From: Thuidium tamariscinum
Taxonomy: Eukaryota > Streptophyta > Bryopsida > Hypnales > Thuidiaceae
Reading direction: 5' to 3'
Length of the DNA: 64,000 nucleotides
Assembly: GCA_947034885.2 (NCBI GenBank)
Contig: OX344754.2
Coordinates: forward strand, 2,046,001-2,110,000
The translations under genes were made by a program, and so were the position numbers. This document shows, one piece after another, positions 23,702 to 36,500 of the stretch. The notes below the pieces were generated by a model, which was not told the DNA's origin, did no database searches, and saw only the letters and a list, made by a program, of their open reading frames with translations. How positions within the stretch are numbered: the stretch's first letter is position 1; each line of letters begins with the position of its first letter.

Positions 23702-24640
23702 CCCCTAAAGGTTTTTGACTATGTTTTCACCAAAAATGCTCCAAAATTGCCATTTCTAATACAAGTGCAATTTTTTTTTCAAACATATTTTTGACTCATG
23801 TAACCATAGGATCTTGTATCAAGGTGGTTTGTAAACATGTGGAAAAAATTTCAGAAATTTCCACCGTGTAAATTGAAAGATATAAGCATTTGAATTGTCA
23901 AAAATTGTTTTTTTATCCCTGCGAAAATCCGGGCAGCTGCTCTTCACAAGGTCACATTTGTGTGAAAAACAATTCAAAGTGGTGGTTACTCTTTGAATTC
24001 ATACTTCAATGCAAGTTGGCTACATTCTCAAAAAAATTCAAACCATTTGGAATTGTACAACATATAGGAAAAAATAAGTAAGTAGAAAGAAGTAAAAAAT
24101 GAGCCAAAATACTAAATTGTGAACATTTTATTCATGGAATTGAAAATTTTCAATCCCAATGGTTAAAATGTTGTAATAAACAATCTACATCTTTTGTTTT
24201 TATTTTTTTTCCAAAAATATGAAAAATTGAATTAAATGAAGTATTTCAAACTTTTTTTGGACTGTAGAGATTCTATAACTGGCCGCAAACTACCCCAAAC
24301 TCAAAATCTTCATAACTTTTGACTCATTGATTGGAATGGATTGATTCAAAGCTTCCCATGTCTGTATAAATCTAAAGAACGAATTTGAAATTTCACTTTA
24401 AAAATAAATAAAATTTGAAGAAGTTTTTTCATCTGCCCGGTCTACCCACTGAGTAAAGAAAACAACATATCCTGCCGTAACTTTTTAACCGTTAAGTCAA
24501 AAGTTATGAAAATTGTTGAGCCTTAAAGCTACTCCTCGGGCACACATTGTATCAAAATTTCAAAGAAAAAAAAACTCCATTTGTAGCGAGCTGCCCAAAA
24601 AATTTATAATCTCAAAAAACGTTGTTAAGGGCTTTAGGGG
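23702..24640. mobile_element. TTAA-flanked piggyBac-like non-autonomous element (copy C)
   Basis: TTAA lies at 23698-23701 and 24641-24644, with ends CCCCTAAAGG and CTTTAGGGG. Length is 939 bp. The left half resembles the left half of copy A (18762 onward, including CCATAGGATCTTGTA). The right half resembles the arms of the foldback host at 18430-22376. An inverted, shorter copy lies at 42192-43287. No transposase ORF. Confidence 0.85.
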
Positions 24641-24645
24641 TTAAC

Positions 24646-24740
24646 GAATACAAGTTTCATTGAATTTGGACATTGGATGCAAAAGTTACAACATTTTGAA
24701 TTTGACTTCTAGATTGTGTGAGGATACTTTTGGCTCCTTT
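24646..24740. repeat. dispersed repeat J, copy 1
   Basis: The stretch with GGACATTGGATGCAAAAGTT recurs in the same orientation at about 28610-28725 with moderate divergence. It is probably part of an older repeat into which other elements inserted. Confidence 0.55.
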
Positions 24741-24814
24741 GAATAGTGAGGGATTAAAGAACACATGAATCCAAAAAAAAATGTGTGTAAAGTCCATGCA
24801 AAGATTAAAGGACT

Positions 24815-25158
24815 TAAGGTAGAAGCATCCATTATTGCCAATGTTAGTAGTTTCAACATAGTTGGAGGTACCTTTTCCTGTAAAGAATATTTTTGCAGTA
24901 TTGGCAACTAAAAATCATGAATTTAAGAAAAAATAATTTGGACAAGGCATTTAATTTCTGGGAATTTTCAAAGTAGGACTCAATAGAGCACCTAAATTTG
25001 CACTCCTAGTAAATCTACCTTGATTCTTGCACCAAAATCTAAAATAATTAAAGCCCACCAACTACAACTAAAGTTTCAAGGTACTATTGGGGATACTTTG
25101 TAGGAAACTCTAGCGTCAAACTATGGATACACTAAAATAAATGAATGCTTCTACCTTA
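24815..25158. mobile_element. MITE family F, copy 1
   Basis: Ends TAAGGTAGAAGCATCCATT and AATGAATGCTTCTACCTTA are near-perfect inverted repeats around 344 bp. A TA target duplication is plausible. A second copy in the same orientation lies at 25471-25817 and a partial one at 10074-10330. Confidence 0.8.
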
Positions 25159-25470
25159 GAATATAACAATCAATAATCCCAACTCCCATATTACATTATA
25201 GCACTATAGCATTTTACAACTACAAGATGGAAAACATCCAAGATGATAGGATAAAATATTTCGGATGAAAATGTCACCAAATTTGTGACAATGAATTGTG
25301 ACAAATCATGTGGCAATGTGTATTGAATATAATAGATGTATCTAGATATAAAGTACCACATCATCTTTTTATCCAAAAGATGAGGCTAACTAATAGTATG
25401 TTCCTTTCAAGAATATTTCATATTTCCCAATCCGAATTATCAAGTTTTTGTCAAAAATCCATACCATTGG

Positions 25471-25817
25471 TAAGGTAGCAACATCCATAACCATCAAAAT
25501 AAGAAATTTAGTATAGTTGGAGGGGGGGGGGGGGGCACTAGGAAAAATATTTTTGTGAAGTTAGTGATTGAAAATCATGAATTAAAAAAATTAATAAAAA
25601 TAAAAATAAAATTGGATGAGCCGTCTAATTTCTATGGAGCATTTTTGAACCCTCTCTAATAAAATTGCCTTGAGTCTCACACCAAAATCTTAAAAAATTA
25701 GAACCTACCAACTACAATCAAGTATTGCAATGGTTTCAAGGTATTCTTGAGGACACTCAAAGGGAAGTTTAGTGTCAAAGAATGGGTACATTGGTGGTTA
25801 TAGGTGTTGCTACCTTA
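25471..25817. mobile_element. MITE family F, copy 2
   Basis: The ends TAAGGTAGCAACATCCATAA and its inverted partner (closing in GTTGCTACCTTA) bound about 347 bp. A run of 13 G is present near 25522-25534. The interior aligns with copy 1. Confidence 0.8.
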
Positions 25818-26985
25818 AGTGAAAATAAAGCCAAAAATCATCAAACTTTGACTATTCAACAACTTGGATTCTTTAAGTAACATCTTTGTCAAGTTTACTT
25901 CTATAAGATCATCCACATGTTGACTTGGAATTGGCAATGTGCCAAAGGAGTGACAAAGTAAGAGGTCTATGAATTATTCCTTTAAGCCTACTTACCTCAT
26001 CAATAATAGTTATAGATATGTAAAGGAACATAACACTCCTTTCTAAATAGGAGACACATTTAAAATCCAATTGGTTTATAAACCACCTGTAGTTTATACA
26101 GCCTTAATCTTGCCTTTTAGGCTTGGGATGAAGGTTGGCCTAATGCATGCACATTGTAGGGGCTTGCAAAGTAGTAAACGGTGCCATAGTTATGTGACTT
26201 GGAGATGCTTTGAGGCCCCATTTTGTAGGGCTTGGAATTCCAAATAATAAATGGTGTCACAAGGCATACCAAAACTTATGAAAAGTAGTCAATTATTGAT
26301 GTAAGATTCTCTAAAATCTAGGTACACTTGTTTAGGGGAACTTGGAAGCTATGAAATACTCTCTTAAATGAATCTCTTTTGAAGAAGTTGCAATAAGGAA
26401 GATTTATTAGTTGTTTATAGGTGGAACACTCTGATACTATAGGCAAGCCAATATTTGTTGTGCCTAAGGATGTCGATGCTCAAAGAGCATCTGTACCATC
26501 ATTCACCAACAATATCTTGCCACCATTACAAGTTCTAAAGAAAAATATATGATTTTCTTTTTGGTTTTAAAGTATTTATACTAGTGATCAAGACTACGCA
26601 AAATGTGACATCTTCATTTGGATCAAAAAATGTTACAAAATCCTAAATGTTGATTACATAAGGAGTACTCAATTAGAATATAAGAGCAAATGAGAGCAAA
26701 GTGTTGGTGACAAGACTTTGAAAATTCATAACTAATTCTCACAATATCTAAACAATGCATGCTAAAATGTGCTCAAATTTCCTTTGACTTGTGTATAAGA
26801 TCCAATAAAATTTGTTTATGTTTTAATAGTAGTAAGTACATTCAATTATAATTAGTGATGATTATAGAAGTGCACACTTTATCACCCCCCAAAAAATTGT
26901 TTTTGAAGAAGTAAATGAAATAGATTTTATATATATACTCTCCCTTGTTTTGAGCTTATTTAGGCATAGATTTGTTCCTATCTAC
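25818..26985. other. intergenic, no gene seen
   Basis: AT-rich sequence with no long ORF and no recognised repeat boundary. Confidence 0.45.
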
Positions 26986-27136
26986 TAATTGGAAAACAAC
27001 CATATTTCCAAAAAGATAATCAATTTTCCTATTTTTAGAAAAATTCTCAAAAAATCATGACAAAAATTGAGCCCATAGGTACCTACTTGAAATCTAATTT
27101 GATCCTTGAAGGGACAATGGTCTTTTAGGGGCTAAG
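26986..27136. mobile_element. right-end remnant of a TTAA-type element
   Basis: About 150 bp match the right end of copy A, including AAAATTGAGC and GGGACAATGGTC, and finish with CTTTTAGGGGCTAA where an intact copy would have TTAA. The left end was not found, so this is a decayed fragment. Confidence 0.6.
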
Positions 27137-27261
27137 AAAAAATGAAATGGAGAGATGATGAGATAAATCATGTTTTGGAGTAGGCTAGCCTATGAGTCAT
27201 TGGCCATGAATCTATGGTGGGTGGTCACATCACAATGGTTGCTATTATATGAGCACCAATA

Positions 27262-27445
27262 GTGCTAGTATGTGAGCAAGAAAGTGTGAGCATGTGAGCC
27301 TTGAGCATATATATATATACATAATATAATATAGGTACTTATAGCATATATACACTATTAACATAGAAGGTTACTATAATATAGACACTTATATCATAGG
27401 TGTATAGTCTTCTAGGCTCATAGACTCACACTCACATCACTTCTA
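27262..27445. repeat. dispersed repeat family K, copy 1
   Basis: It begins GTGCTAGTATGTGAGC and shares most of its length with 53075-53294, including ATAGACACTT and CATAGGTGTATAGTCT. Related inverted or diverged copies lie at 52569-52796 and 51413-51657. The ends are loosely inverted (TATGTGAGC versus GCTCATA), suggesting a small MITE. Confidence 0.65.
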
Positions 27446-29519
27446 AATTCAATAATCCCTGAACTGGGCCTATATACCAACGAATAGTGACAATATTTTA
27501 TGTAACTCTAAACATAGGGAGGCTTCTAAGGTAGACTATCCCTTTCCTACTTCTTTTTGTTTTTGCCATCCTCTTAGAGCCCCAAATTTGTTACAAAATT
27601 CACTCAAATCTGTAATTTTTTTTAACAAAATCAAGGAATTAATTCCAACTTAGGTAACATATCACTCTTTGATTGGTGGATACTTAAGTGCTAGTAGATA
27701 CAATTCAAGGTGGTTATGGGTTGTTAATAAGGTGCTTATGATTCTATTCTAAGGAGGGGGTTAATTTTAGGCATATCACTTCAAAAATTCATCTTTGCTT
27801 TTTAAGCCTCACAAATCTACTTGTCACTAATGTATGAAAATTTCAACTATACAATCTTGTTGTGTGCATGTTGTAGATGACATGAATCAAATTTGGAGTC
27901 ATTTGGCCATGTAGATAGCTAGATTATAATGTTTTTGTGTAAGAAAAAGATGCTAAAATTTTCCTAAAACCCCACATGGAGGTGAAATTTGATTTCTAAA
28001 CTTGTCCAAATGAAAAAGCTTTAGACTAAGAAGTGCTTCAAAATCAACATACAAACACATTGGTGAAAAAAAATGTTATTCAATTGACTCATTGTGTTTG
28101 CAAAATGACTTTGAAATGTTAAAAAAATGGCAAAAAAAGGTGCAAAAAACACATGTATGGCTAAACCTCTTTCTACCAAAATACAACTTAGTCACTTATA
28201 ACTTCTTGGATCTTAGCCACACAAGTTAAACTAGAATGTACAACTTTTCCAAAAAGATTTATTAGAAATAAATACCATATAAAGAAGAAACAAGCCACCA
28301 AAGTTCACTATAATCCAACATTGTCTAGTTTTTTAACTTCAAATTGCCCCCAAACATTCAAAACAACTTAGATTGCCATGAATATTTGACCACAATAACC
28401 AAATTTTTAGAGAAACATCACCCAAATTTTTTTGATGAAAACAAACATTGGTTGAAGGAGATACAAGCCCTCAAAGTTGTAGCCATCAACTGCAGTTTGG
28501 TGAACTCAAATTGAACCTGTGAACTTCAATTGGATTACAAAGAATCTGTACATCTTGGATTGGTTTGAAAATTTTACGACACAAACTAGACTGGTATGCA
28601 CAATGTTCCCAACAAGTTTGATTGAATGTGGACATTGGATGCAAAAGTTGTAGCACTTTGAATTGGACTTCCAAACTATATGAGTCAACTTTTGAGCCCC
28701 TAGATCATTGAGGGGTTTAGGGTTTAAGGTAGGAAAGAGATAACTTTAGGGCCCAACATCAGCAAACATAGAGGGGTTTAGGGTTTTAAGTCTGTTGATG
28801 AAACCTGGCTACCTGTTGTGCGGATCCTCAAGTGTCCCTCATCATGAATTCATGATCACAAATCTTGTTGGTACAGAGATGGATGGTGTTCTTGAGAAAG
28901 AGATAACTTTAGGGCCCTGGCTGCTGGCTGGACCCCTGGAGTCGTATACTGTATCATATGTCCTCTTGGTAACTTACAGAGGAGAACATCAGGAACCTGT
29001 GACTGTCTGTTGGTCCTTTGGAATTGGGAGCAGAGCATCATTGCAGGTGGAATGGCCAGAGACAGAGAAACAAAGTGCCTCACCTTACTGGAAAATTTTC
29101 CTCAGGGGAGTTGACTGAGTTCATTCATGGCAAATTTACTTTTGTCATGATGTTCCTTTTTTTGAAGCAATGATGTTGCTGGAGGCTGTAAGTGAGACAT
29201 GGAGATGGCATTTCTGTTAACCCTTAAAGGATGGGCTGGTGACCACGGAAATCATCCATTGTGTTGTAGTGAGGATCAGCCACTTCAAAAATCCCAAAGT
29301 ACTCATTGGAAGTCAATCTACTATAGGAAGTCACACCTTCTCGTAGAAAAATCCAAGAATGAATAGTCACACTTCTGTTATAAATAGAAAGATTCTCTTG
29401 TCATTCATCGGACAGAAAACGTTGGGCTGCAGCAGGGTATGTAGGTTAATTTATTGATTGATACCTAGCTTTCAAAGACAAATCTGCAGTTTCCGTCTGT
29501 TGCTGAATGACTGCTTATT
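27446..29519. other. repeat-derived intergenic region with one doubtful ORF
   Basis: Includes the second copy of repeat J (about 28610-28725). The block AGAAAGAGATAACTTTAGGG occurs twice, at about 28734 and 28894. A 107-codon plus-strand ORF (28795-29118) has no recognisable domain, and I do not call it a gene. Confidence 0.4.
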
Positions 29520-29936
29520 TAAGGTAGAACCACCTATTCCCGACCAAGGACCCATACGCAATGTATAGGATATGGCTATTTCCAACCAAGGTTAGAAGAG
29601 ATTTACAATCAAAGCTTGGAATGTACCTTTTCCCTTTGGAACTAATAAGGTCATGACATATGTCCCAAAGTGTCATAAAGTGTGTGGAAAGTACCGATTG
29701 GCAAAGTAATCTTGGCTATGATCCGAATTAGAAGACTCTAGACATTGGCTATGAGCTCAAAGCACTTTTTGGCTTCTAAAAATCATGGTAATTTCAGTTT
29801 TGGGAATTAAACTATGAAAAATTTGCAATCCCAATCTTTCCTATCTTGCTACATGAAAAAAATTTGCATAGCCTCATATTCCTCATGATATGTTCTACAA
29901 TTGCTTAAGTGATCGGGTATAGGTGGTTCTATCTTA
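29520..29936. mobile_element. MITE family E, copy 1 (AGGTAGAACCACC ends)
   Basis: The left end TAAGGTAGAACCACCTAT and the reverse complement of the right end (TAAGATAGAACCACCTAT) differ at one base. Length is 417 bp. Interior blocks such as CCCAAAGTGT and GGTCATGACA recur in the copies at 41507-42168 and 59096-59490. No ORF. Confidence 0.8.
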
Positions 29937-30044
29937 CATTTAAGCTCACACTAGTAGAGTTTAGGGACTGCTCCAAAGGTGCAGGTGTACCTTAGTCCAT
30001 GTCATACAGTTGAGTCCACTCTGTAGTTATGTCATAAGGAAACC

Positions 30045-30363
30045 TATAAGGGAGGAGGTCCATAAACCGACCATCTAAGGGCTGGAACAGAATTTTGGGC
30101 AGGTCAAACATCTTGAACTATTTTCTAGTGAATTTTTCTTGAAAGACAGCTTGATTAGGCATCTAACCCAAGTCGTTTCATATTTTTTGGAGCTCTATAG
30201 AGTTAGTTATGAATTTCTGAAGTCAATGTGGCATAGGGCTCCAAAACCGCCAACCCCCTCAAATGTTCACTATTTGTACATTACTGTAAAGATAAAAAAA
30301 AGCATCATGTATTAGAAATATACATTTTAGAAGGTGAGCGGTTTTGGAGCCTCCTCCCTTACC
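30045..30363. mobile_element. MITE family D, copy 2 (diverged)
   Basis: Ends TAAGGGAGGAGG and CCTCCTCCCTTA are perfect 12-bp inverted repeats. The interior shares CATCTAACCCAAGTCGTTTC with copies 1 and 3. It is more diverged from those two than they are from each other. Confidence 0.75.
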
Positions 30364-31400
30364 TGGGATACTATTCGTGGCATTTTTTTTGCTAAGTGGT
30401 GATTCTGTGAATTTTTTTGCAAAACACCCTCAATTCTTCAAACCTTTGAAATGCTAGAAATCACTCAAAACAAATGACAAAATAACAATGTAAATATAGT
30501 CTATCATGCACATGTTGATTAATTCAATGTTGAATATAGGAACCTTGAAACAACTTATGGCAATATTTTTGAACAACTCACAATTATAGAAATGCACTAT
30601 GATGTGGACTCACATCATGATGAATTCACATCATGATGATTTTAGTTGCAAAATCTACATTCTTTATATCTTTTGGAGCATCTTGATTCCTTAATTTATG
30701 ATATCAAATAATCGAGGTGCTCCTAAGGATCTAAAGAATGATCCTTTTTTCTAAGCTTCAATCCAAAATTTTTAGATGTAAACAAGCCCTAAAATATTGT
30801 ACATTGGGGTCAAATTTGAGTGACCCTGTACAAAAAATGATTTCTTTCTGAGTGAAATTTCCTTCAGTTATTTGGATTTAGAATTTTTAGAATTTTATAA
30901 TATAAGATATAGAATATTTTGTTCACTTTATCAATATTAAAGCTTCATTGCATTATTATGGACTTTAAAAAAATCTTGAATGACCTTACATTCTATAATA
31001 GCCAAGTCTTCACATTGTGAAGCATTCTTGAAAAAACAACCCAACATAAGTAATATGATATTCCTCCCAAACTTCTAGAGTTGTTAACCTCACATTTTAA
31101 GCCCCTTTTGTAATAGCAAAGTCCTCACATCTTGAGTGATTACTTAACTTTCAATCCTTTTCAATGAATATACTCTCTTAAGGGGGAAAATAAACTAAAC
31201 TTATTAAATTTATGTACTCCATCAATTTTTACATTTATAAAGCACATACCTTGATGTGTATATTATTTTTCATTTGTGGTCAAGTGTTGAGGATTCAAAT
31301 TATTTTTAGTAATATTTTCTACTCTAATCAATTGTACCTCCCTATAATTTTGGAAAATTTCATTACATGGCATATTTAGTTATATTTTGAATTACTTTTA
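30364..31400. other. AT-rich intergenic, no gene seen
   Basis: No coding signal; many homopolymer runs. Base composition changes to GC-richer near 31430, marking the upstream region of the receptor kinase gene. Confidence 0.5.
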
Positions 31401-31429
31401 TTAACGAGTCTGACCCAAGCGTAGGGTAG

Positions 31430-33514
31430 TTGGGAAATCAGGAAAAACAATAAGTTACCTGTTGGAATTGTCAGGTCGCCTGTCTACGAGCAATGCCACG
31501 TCATAACGAAAGTGACGGCGATAGGCACCTTGAGCGCGGCGACAAGCGACTCTCCCTTGTCGAGTTCGCGGGCTTCAGTCCGTTTCAGTGCGTAGACAGC
31601 CTCCGTTGGCGACGGCGTCTTCGCTCCCTCCCTCCCGCCTCATTTGCGCAGCTCAATAGCATGCGCAATGCGTTGGTCATCCTTTTCACCATAACTTACT
31701 TCTTCTCCGCGCTGTTGTAAGATTTCTGTCGAAACCTTCAGTTCTTCTTTTGGTAGTCTCTCGAGTTTTTGGCCATTTCCAAAACTCTCTGCTGATGGAG
31801 CTTTTTTTTGAATTTTATGTAAGTTTGTGAGCTCATTGCGGCATTTCCAGTATACTTGCTACAGGAATTGCGTTTTGGTTTCTCCTCAAGAAGAGCATTC
31901 AATTGTGACGGTGAAATGAAACTGAGAAGCGAAGCTCTGCCCGAAGCTCTGATGAGTTTTGGTGAGGTTCAGTATTTTCCCTCACCTGTATGTTTCTGCA
32001 TCTGTGTTCATTCCTCTGGTTCGACTGGTCCGCCCGGACAAGGCCTCACTTAAGTTTCGTATCTAAATTATGAATGGAACACTGTTTCAATTAATTCAAT
32101 GACGCTGCGAGGAGTTCACTGCCGGTGCCTTGCTGTTTTTTTCTCTCGTTTTTTCCCTGTCCTTGGCATGGTTGTCGTCTTTTGGTTACCTGTACATAAT
32201 CACTTATTCCGATTTTGCGATTCTATTTTGTTGATGATTCGTGACGGAAAGTTATCAATATGTTCCTCTTTGAGCATTCTGGTCGTTTTTTGTAGCCAGT
32301 CTTGCTACAGATTCAAATTCAGTGACAATAATTTTCAGAGCAAGTGGCTTCAAAAAAATTGAGATCTGCTCCCTGAGTCTCGCGGGAGTAATGTGGTTAA
32401 GTACTCGTTGAAAGCACAGCGGTGACTTACACGTTTCAATAGTCTTCTCTTCTTACTATCGATTTTCCCTCATTGCTTCTAGAGCCAGAGCGTTCTCCAG
32501 TGGTTACCACGGCGTCGCTTGTCGTACTGGCCGACTTTTCCCTGTTAATGGTACCGAGTATGTTTTGCCTGTTCAACTCTGGTAATTGAAATTTTATTTC
32601 TCCAGCCGTAATCCGTTTAACAACTGAGAGACTAAATGTTAGACAATATTTTAGTGCGCTTGCAGCTAGCTCTCATAGGACTCGTCGACGTCATGGGAGT
32701 GGTAATCCCCCTTCCGAACGAGGAAATGATGTTCAGGACCAGCAGTGTCGCTGCTTGAATTCATTAGCCTCCTCAGAAGAAACTCAGAAGCAACGACGGA
32801 CTTCTGCCTCTCCGGGATTTCGTTCTATTTCACGTTTCTTTCTCCCTTCAGATTTCCGGCGAGACTTCCGCTGTCCGTCTTCAATCGCTGTTTATTCCGA
32901 GGAAATGAGTATGGGAATGAGCGACTCCCTACTAATCGCTTCTGTCATGTCTAATCACAAAATTACTAGTTCTCAAGGTGAATAAGGAACTCCTCAAGAA
33001 ATTAAGAAGTTGTTCAACCTGTGATCTGCTATGCGATTGAGGGTTGAAGCGTTTGGAATTTGAGAATTGTTTGCTCATAGATGGAATTATCGTATCTTGC
33101 ATGTGCATTTCTTAACGCTTTGTATTTCTGTGACACTCCCTTGCTATGTGCTACCGTGCTATATTGATTGTCACAATTACGTGACTCGGTGACTAAAGTT
33201 GGCCTAGAAATTGGTTCTAGACGCTGGATTCTGCGCTGCAATAGCTATTTTCGAATTTCTTCGTATTTTATGCATACGAACTGCGATGTGGAGCAAATAT
33301 TTACTCCTTGACGTAAAATGCTGACAAATGAGTGATAAATTCTGATAGTTGATGTGCAGTGGTATTGATACCGAATTAAAGAAATCATTGTTAGCAAAAT
33401 ACTGATGAGAACCGGATCATGGCTTTACGGAGAAAGAAACGTGCGAATCAATCTGTGTAAGTCAAGCACTGGAGTTGAAGCTCATTCCAGAGCAGAGGAA
33501 TTTCGCCGATAATT
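31430..33514 (+). promoter_or_regulatory. upstream and 5' leader region of the STRUBBELIG-type gene
   Basis: The composition is gene-like rather than repeat-like, but none of the short ORFs (for example 31493-31720 or 32745-32985) shows a domain. Long, possibly spliced 5' UTRs are common for this gene class. I cannot place the transcription start or a TATA box with confidence. Confidence 0.35.
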
Positions 33515-36500
33515 ATGGCGTGGAGACTTCTGGATCTTCAGCTGGCGGTTACCACAGCGATATCATTGCTCAAAGTTGTTTATGGAATTACTGATCCAGA
33601 GGATGGTACGTTGCTCCGTCGTGTGGTTGTATCGTTGCTGAAAATTATTACTACATGCACTAGAGAACCTTACTTTCCGGAATTAGCAGCATTGCAAATT
33701 TATACGAATTATTGCATATCCCATGCTAGCTGGCCCTAGAAAACGTATGAAGTCAACGCTGATGCACAAATTTATCACATCGATCATAAGGTTGTTGCTG
33801 ACTTACTCCTGGCATTTATTACTCATGTCGGTCCTAATAGTTACTCGGTTACAAAGTGAAAGTCTGACGAGATTGAACTTCAGAGACAATTGCAGCTGCT
33901 TTCGAGGTTGGAGTCTGATTCTATCTGAAGCTCTCATTTCTGTTCGGATGTACCTGCAGTGGCTGCACTGAACTCGCTATATATTTCCTTTAAAGAACCT
34001 TCGCAATTGACCCGATGGAATGCAACCGGAGGTGATCCATGTGGTTTTGGCTGGTTAGGTGTGGTCTGCTCAGGTTCCAATGTAACAGAGCTGTATGTGC
34101 ACTTTCTACTCGATCATAATTCATTGTCCAAACTGACTCCTATCGCTGGCTGTAACAAGAATTTATAAGAGAATGCTAAAGTAGCCACAAATTTGCATGA
34201 GTCTAGTTTTCATTGCAAGCTTGTAGAATTGCTTCACTATTTTTCAGTAATCCAGAATAGATACAAGAAGAATCATGCGCAGATTAATCAGTTCCATTTA
34301 CCTCTGATTCATTTCAGGCACTTGAGGCAGAAGGGTCTGACTGGGAATCTCGGGTACTCAATCTCCAGACTTCAGAGGGTATTAATTTTGTAGGTGCCAA
34401 CTTATACTTCCAGACCAGTCACTTACATTCACTACTTTTGCTGCTACAGATATATGAGTTAGGTAAGGGTGAAATGTATTTGGCATAGCCTTTCTTCTGT
34501 TAAAATTATGTCTCATATGAGCAGTGTTGCATTAGCACTAAAGTGTGTGTGGATTATTGATTCAGTGACGTGAGTGCCAACAATATTCAAGGCAACATGC
34601 CTAATCAGCTGCCTCCACTTGTCCGGCAGATGTATGACTCATCCTTCGCGTACCATAGTTTCAACAGCTTCCCCTGTTTTTATTTTAAAAGTTTAGTAGT
34701 TATCAAATGTTTCGCTTTCTTTAATCTACAGGAAGTTACTATTAATTCAAATGACTCTCCACTGAAAGAGAAAAACATGACTCGTTACTCTTGTTTTAAA
34801 CAGGAATCTCGAAGGGAATGCAATTACAGGCAACATTCCAAGCTCACTCCAGGAATTGGCCAACTTGACAGATTTGTAAATCTTTAACTAAACTCTGGCA
34901 TTCTATTGGCTTCTGTAACGACCACTCGTATAAATCCCTTGGAGTTACGAAAATTTGCTTCGAAGTCTTTTCACTGTTAATGACGCTGCTCCTTTGCTAC
35001 AGAAACCTGAGTCATAATAAACTCCAGAATGGTGTTCCAGACGTGTGGACGAAGCTTCAGGCTTTAAAAGTATTGTAAGTCTTCTCCTAAACTTCTACTC
35101 CTGGGAAAATTTTCTTCCCATTTACTAGGTCGACAATTCAATTTCTTCGGTATTCAATATTTCATCTTCGCGTAAATGCATGGAGTAGATGCTGGTAACT
35201 ATCTGTACTTATACATAATATGACCAACCACATGGGACACCGGAAATTGATTTCCATTGACCAGTGATGCAGACTGTTCTTTTCTGAAAGCTGTATTTTC
35301 TTGCTGTTGGAGTGGCTAAACACGCTTCCGAAATATGAACACAGCTTGAATATTTTAGAATTTCGAGCTGGTAAATTTTATGCATGAAATGCTGTATGCT
35401 AGAGATGCCTCCTGACAACGTGTATTATTCTGATGGCGCAGAGATATTTCCTTCAATGAGTTGACGGGCCCACTTCCAATATCGATTGGGGATTTGTCTG
35501 CTCTTGTATCTCTGTAAGTCTCGAGTAGTGTACAATTTCACTTATAAGTGACGTCTCATCTGTCCTCACTTACAATAGCCCGTGATATTTCTTGTGTAAA
35601 ATGATAATATGATTCTTGTTTTCGTGTCCTCGTAGTATCGTACTGAAGAATCATTTAATCCTACTTTGATTCTTCGTTGGTGCATTATTTAGGGATGTGG
35701 AAGACAATCAGCTGAGTGGCAATTTGCCTCTGTCTATGTCAAATCTGACGAAACTGCAGCGCTTGTAAGTATTCTCCCATACTTGCTTTGCTTGAACAAT
35801 TTGAAGCGGATTTTGAGAGGAACATGCTCGCTTGAATTCTGTAATCCATGCAGTCTTTCAAGAAAGGATTCAGTCGCTAAGGGGTAAATTCAGTATAGTG
35901 AGACTACCTCTTAGAACTCACAGAGATCTATTCATCCTTCATGAAAAGGATGAAGAGGTCAAGAAATCATATATTGTGAGGAAACGTGCTTTCTTCTTGA
36001 GTAAACATTTCCAAAGTCATCACTGTACATCAAATGTTACTATCAGTTGCAAATTACGTCATCAGAATAGGCTGTTCCACCGAAAATCATTGAATTGAAG
36101 TTCTTAACAGCCGATCTAATAGCATATGATGTATCTGATGTGATTAATGCTTTTGGACCAACAGAATTTCATGTAGAACAAGGTTTGTGGTGCATTTGCA
36201 TGCCAAGAAAAGCAGCTGCCGCGTAATTCTTGAGTCATACGTTGTGCACATTCTTTTGCATGCAAGAATTGGTAGTCTTTGTTTCATCGTTCTAGAATGA
36301 AAATTTGTGACTCACCTACATACTGTATGATTAATTTAGGAGAGGATTATATAGAAACGATTATTAGAGAGGGTTATTTAGGAGAGGATTATTAGTGAGG
36401 ATTATTTAGATAGGAACGTCATAATATCTGTTTGATTTGCAGAAATCTTCAAAACAATAGATTTACAGGTTGGCTTCCATCTAATATCAACCCACGCGAC

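Noticed and set aside
28795..29118. 107-codon plus-strand ORF
   Set aside because: Composition is more protein-like than its surroundings, but there is no domain, and part of the sequence (AGATAACTTTAGGGCCC) is duplicated upstream. Treated as a repeat-derived frame.
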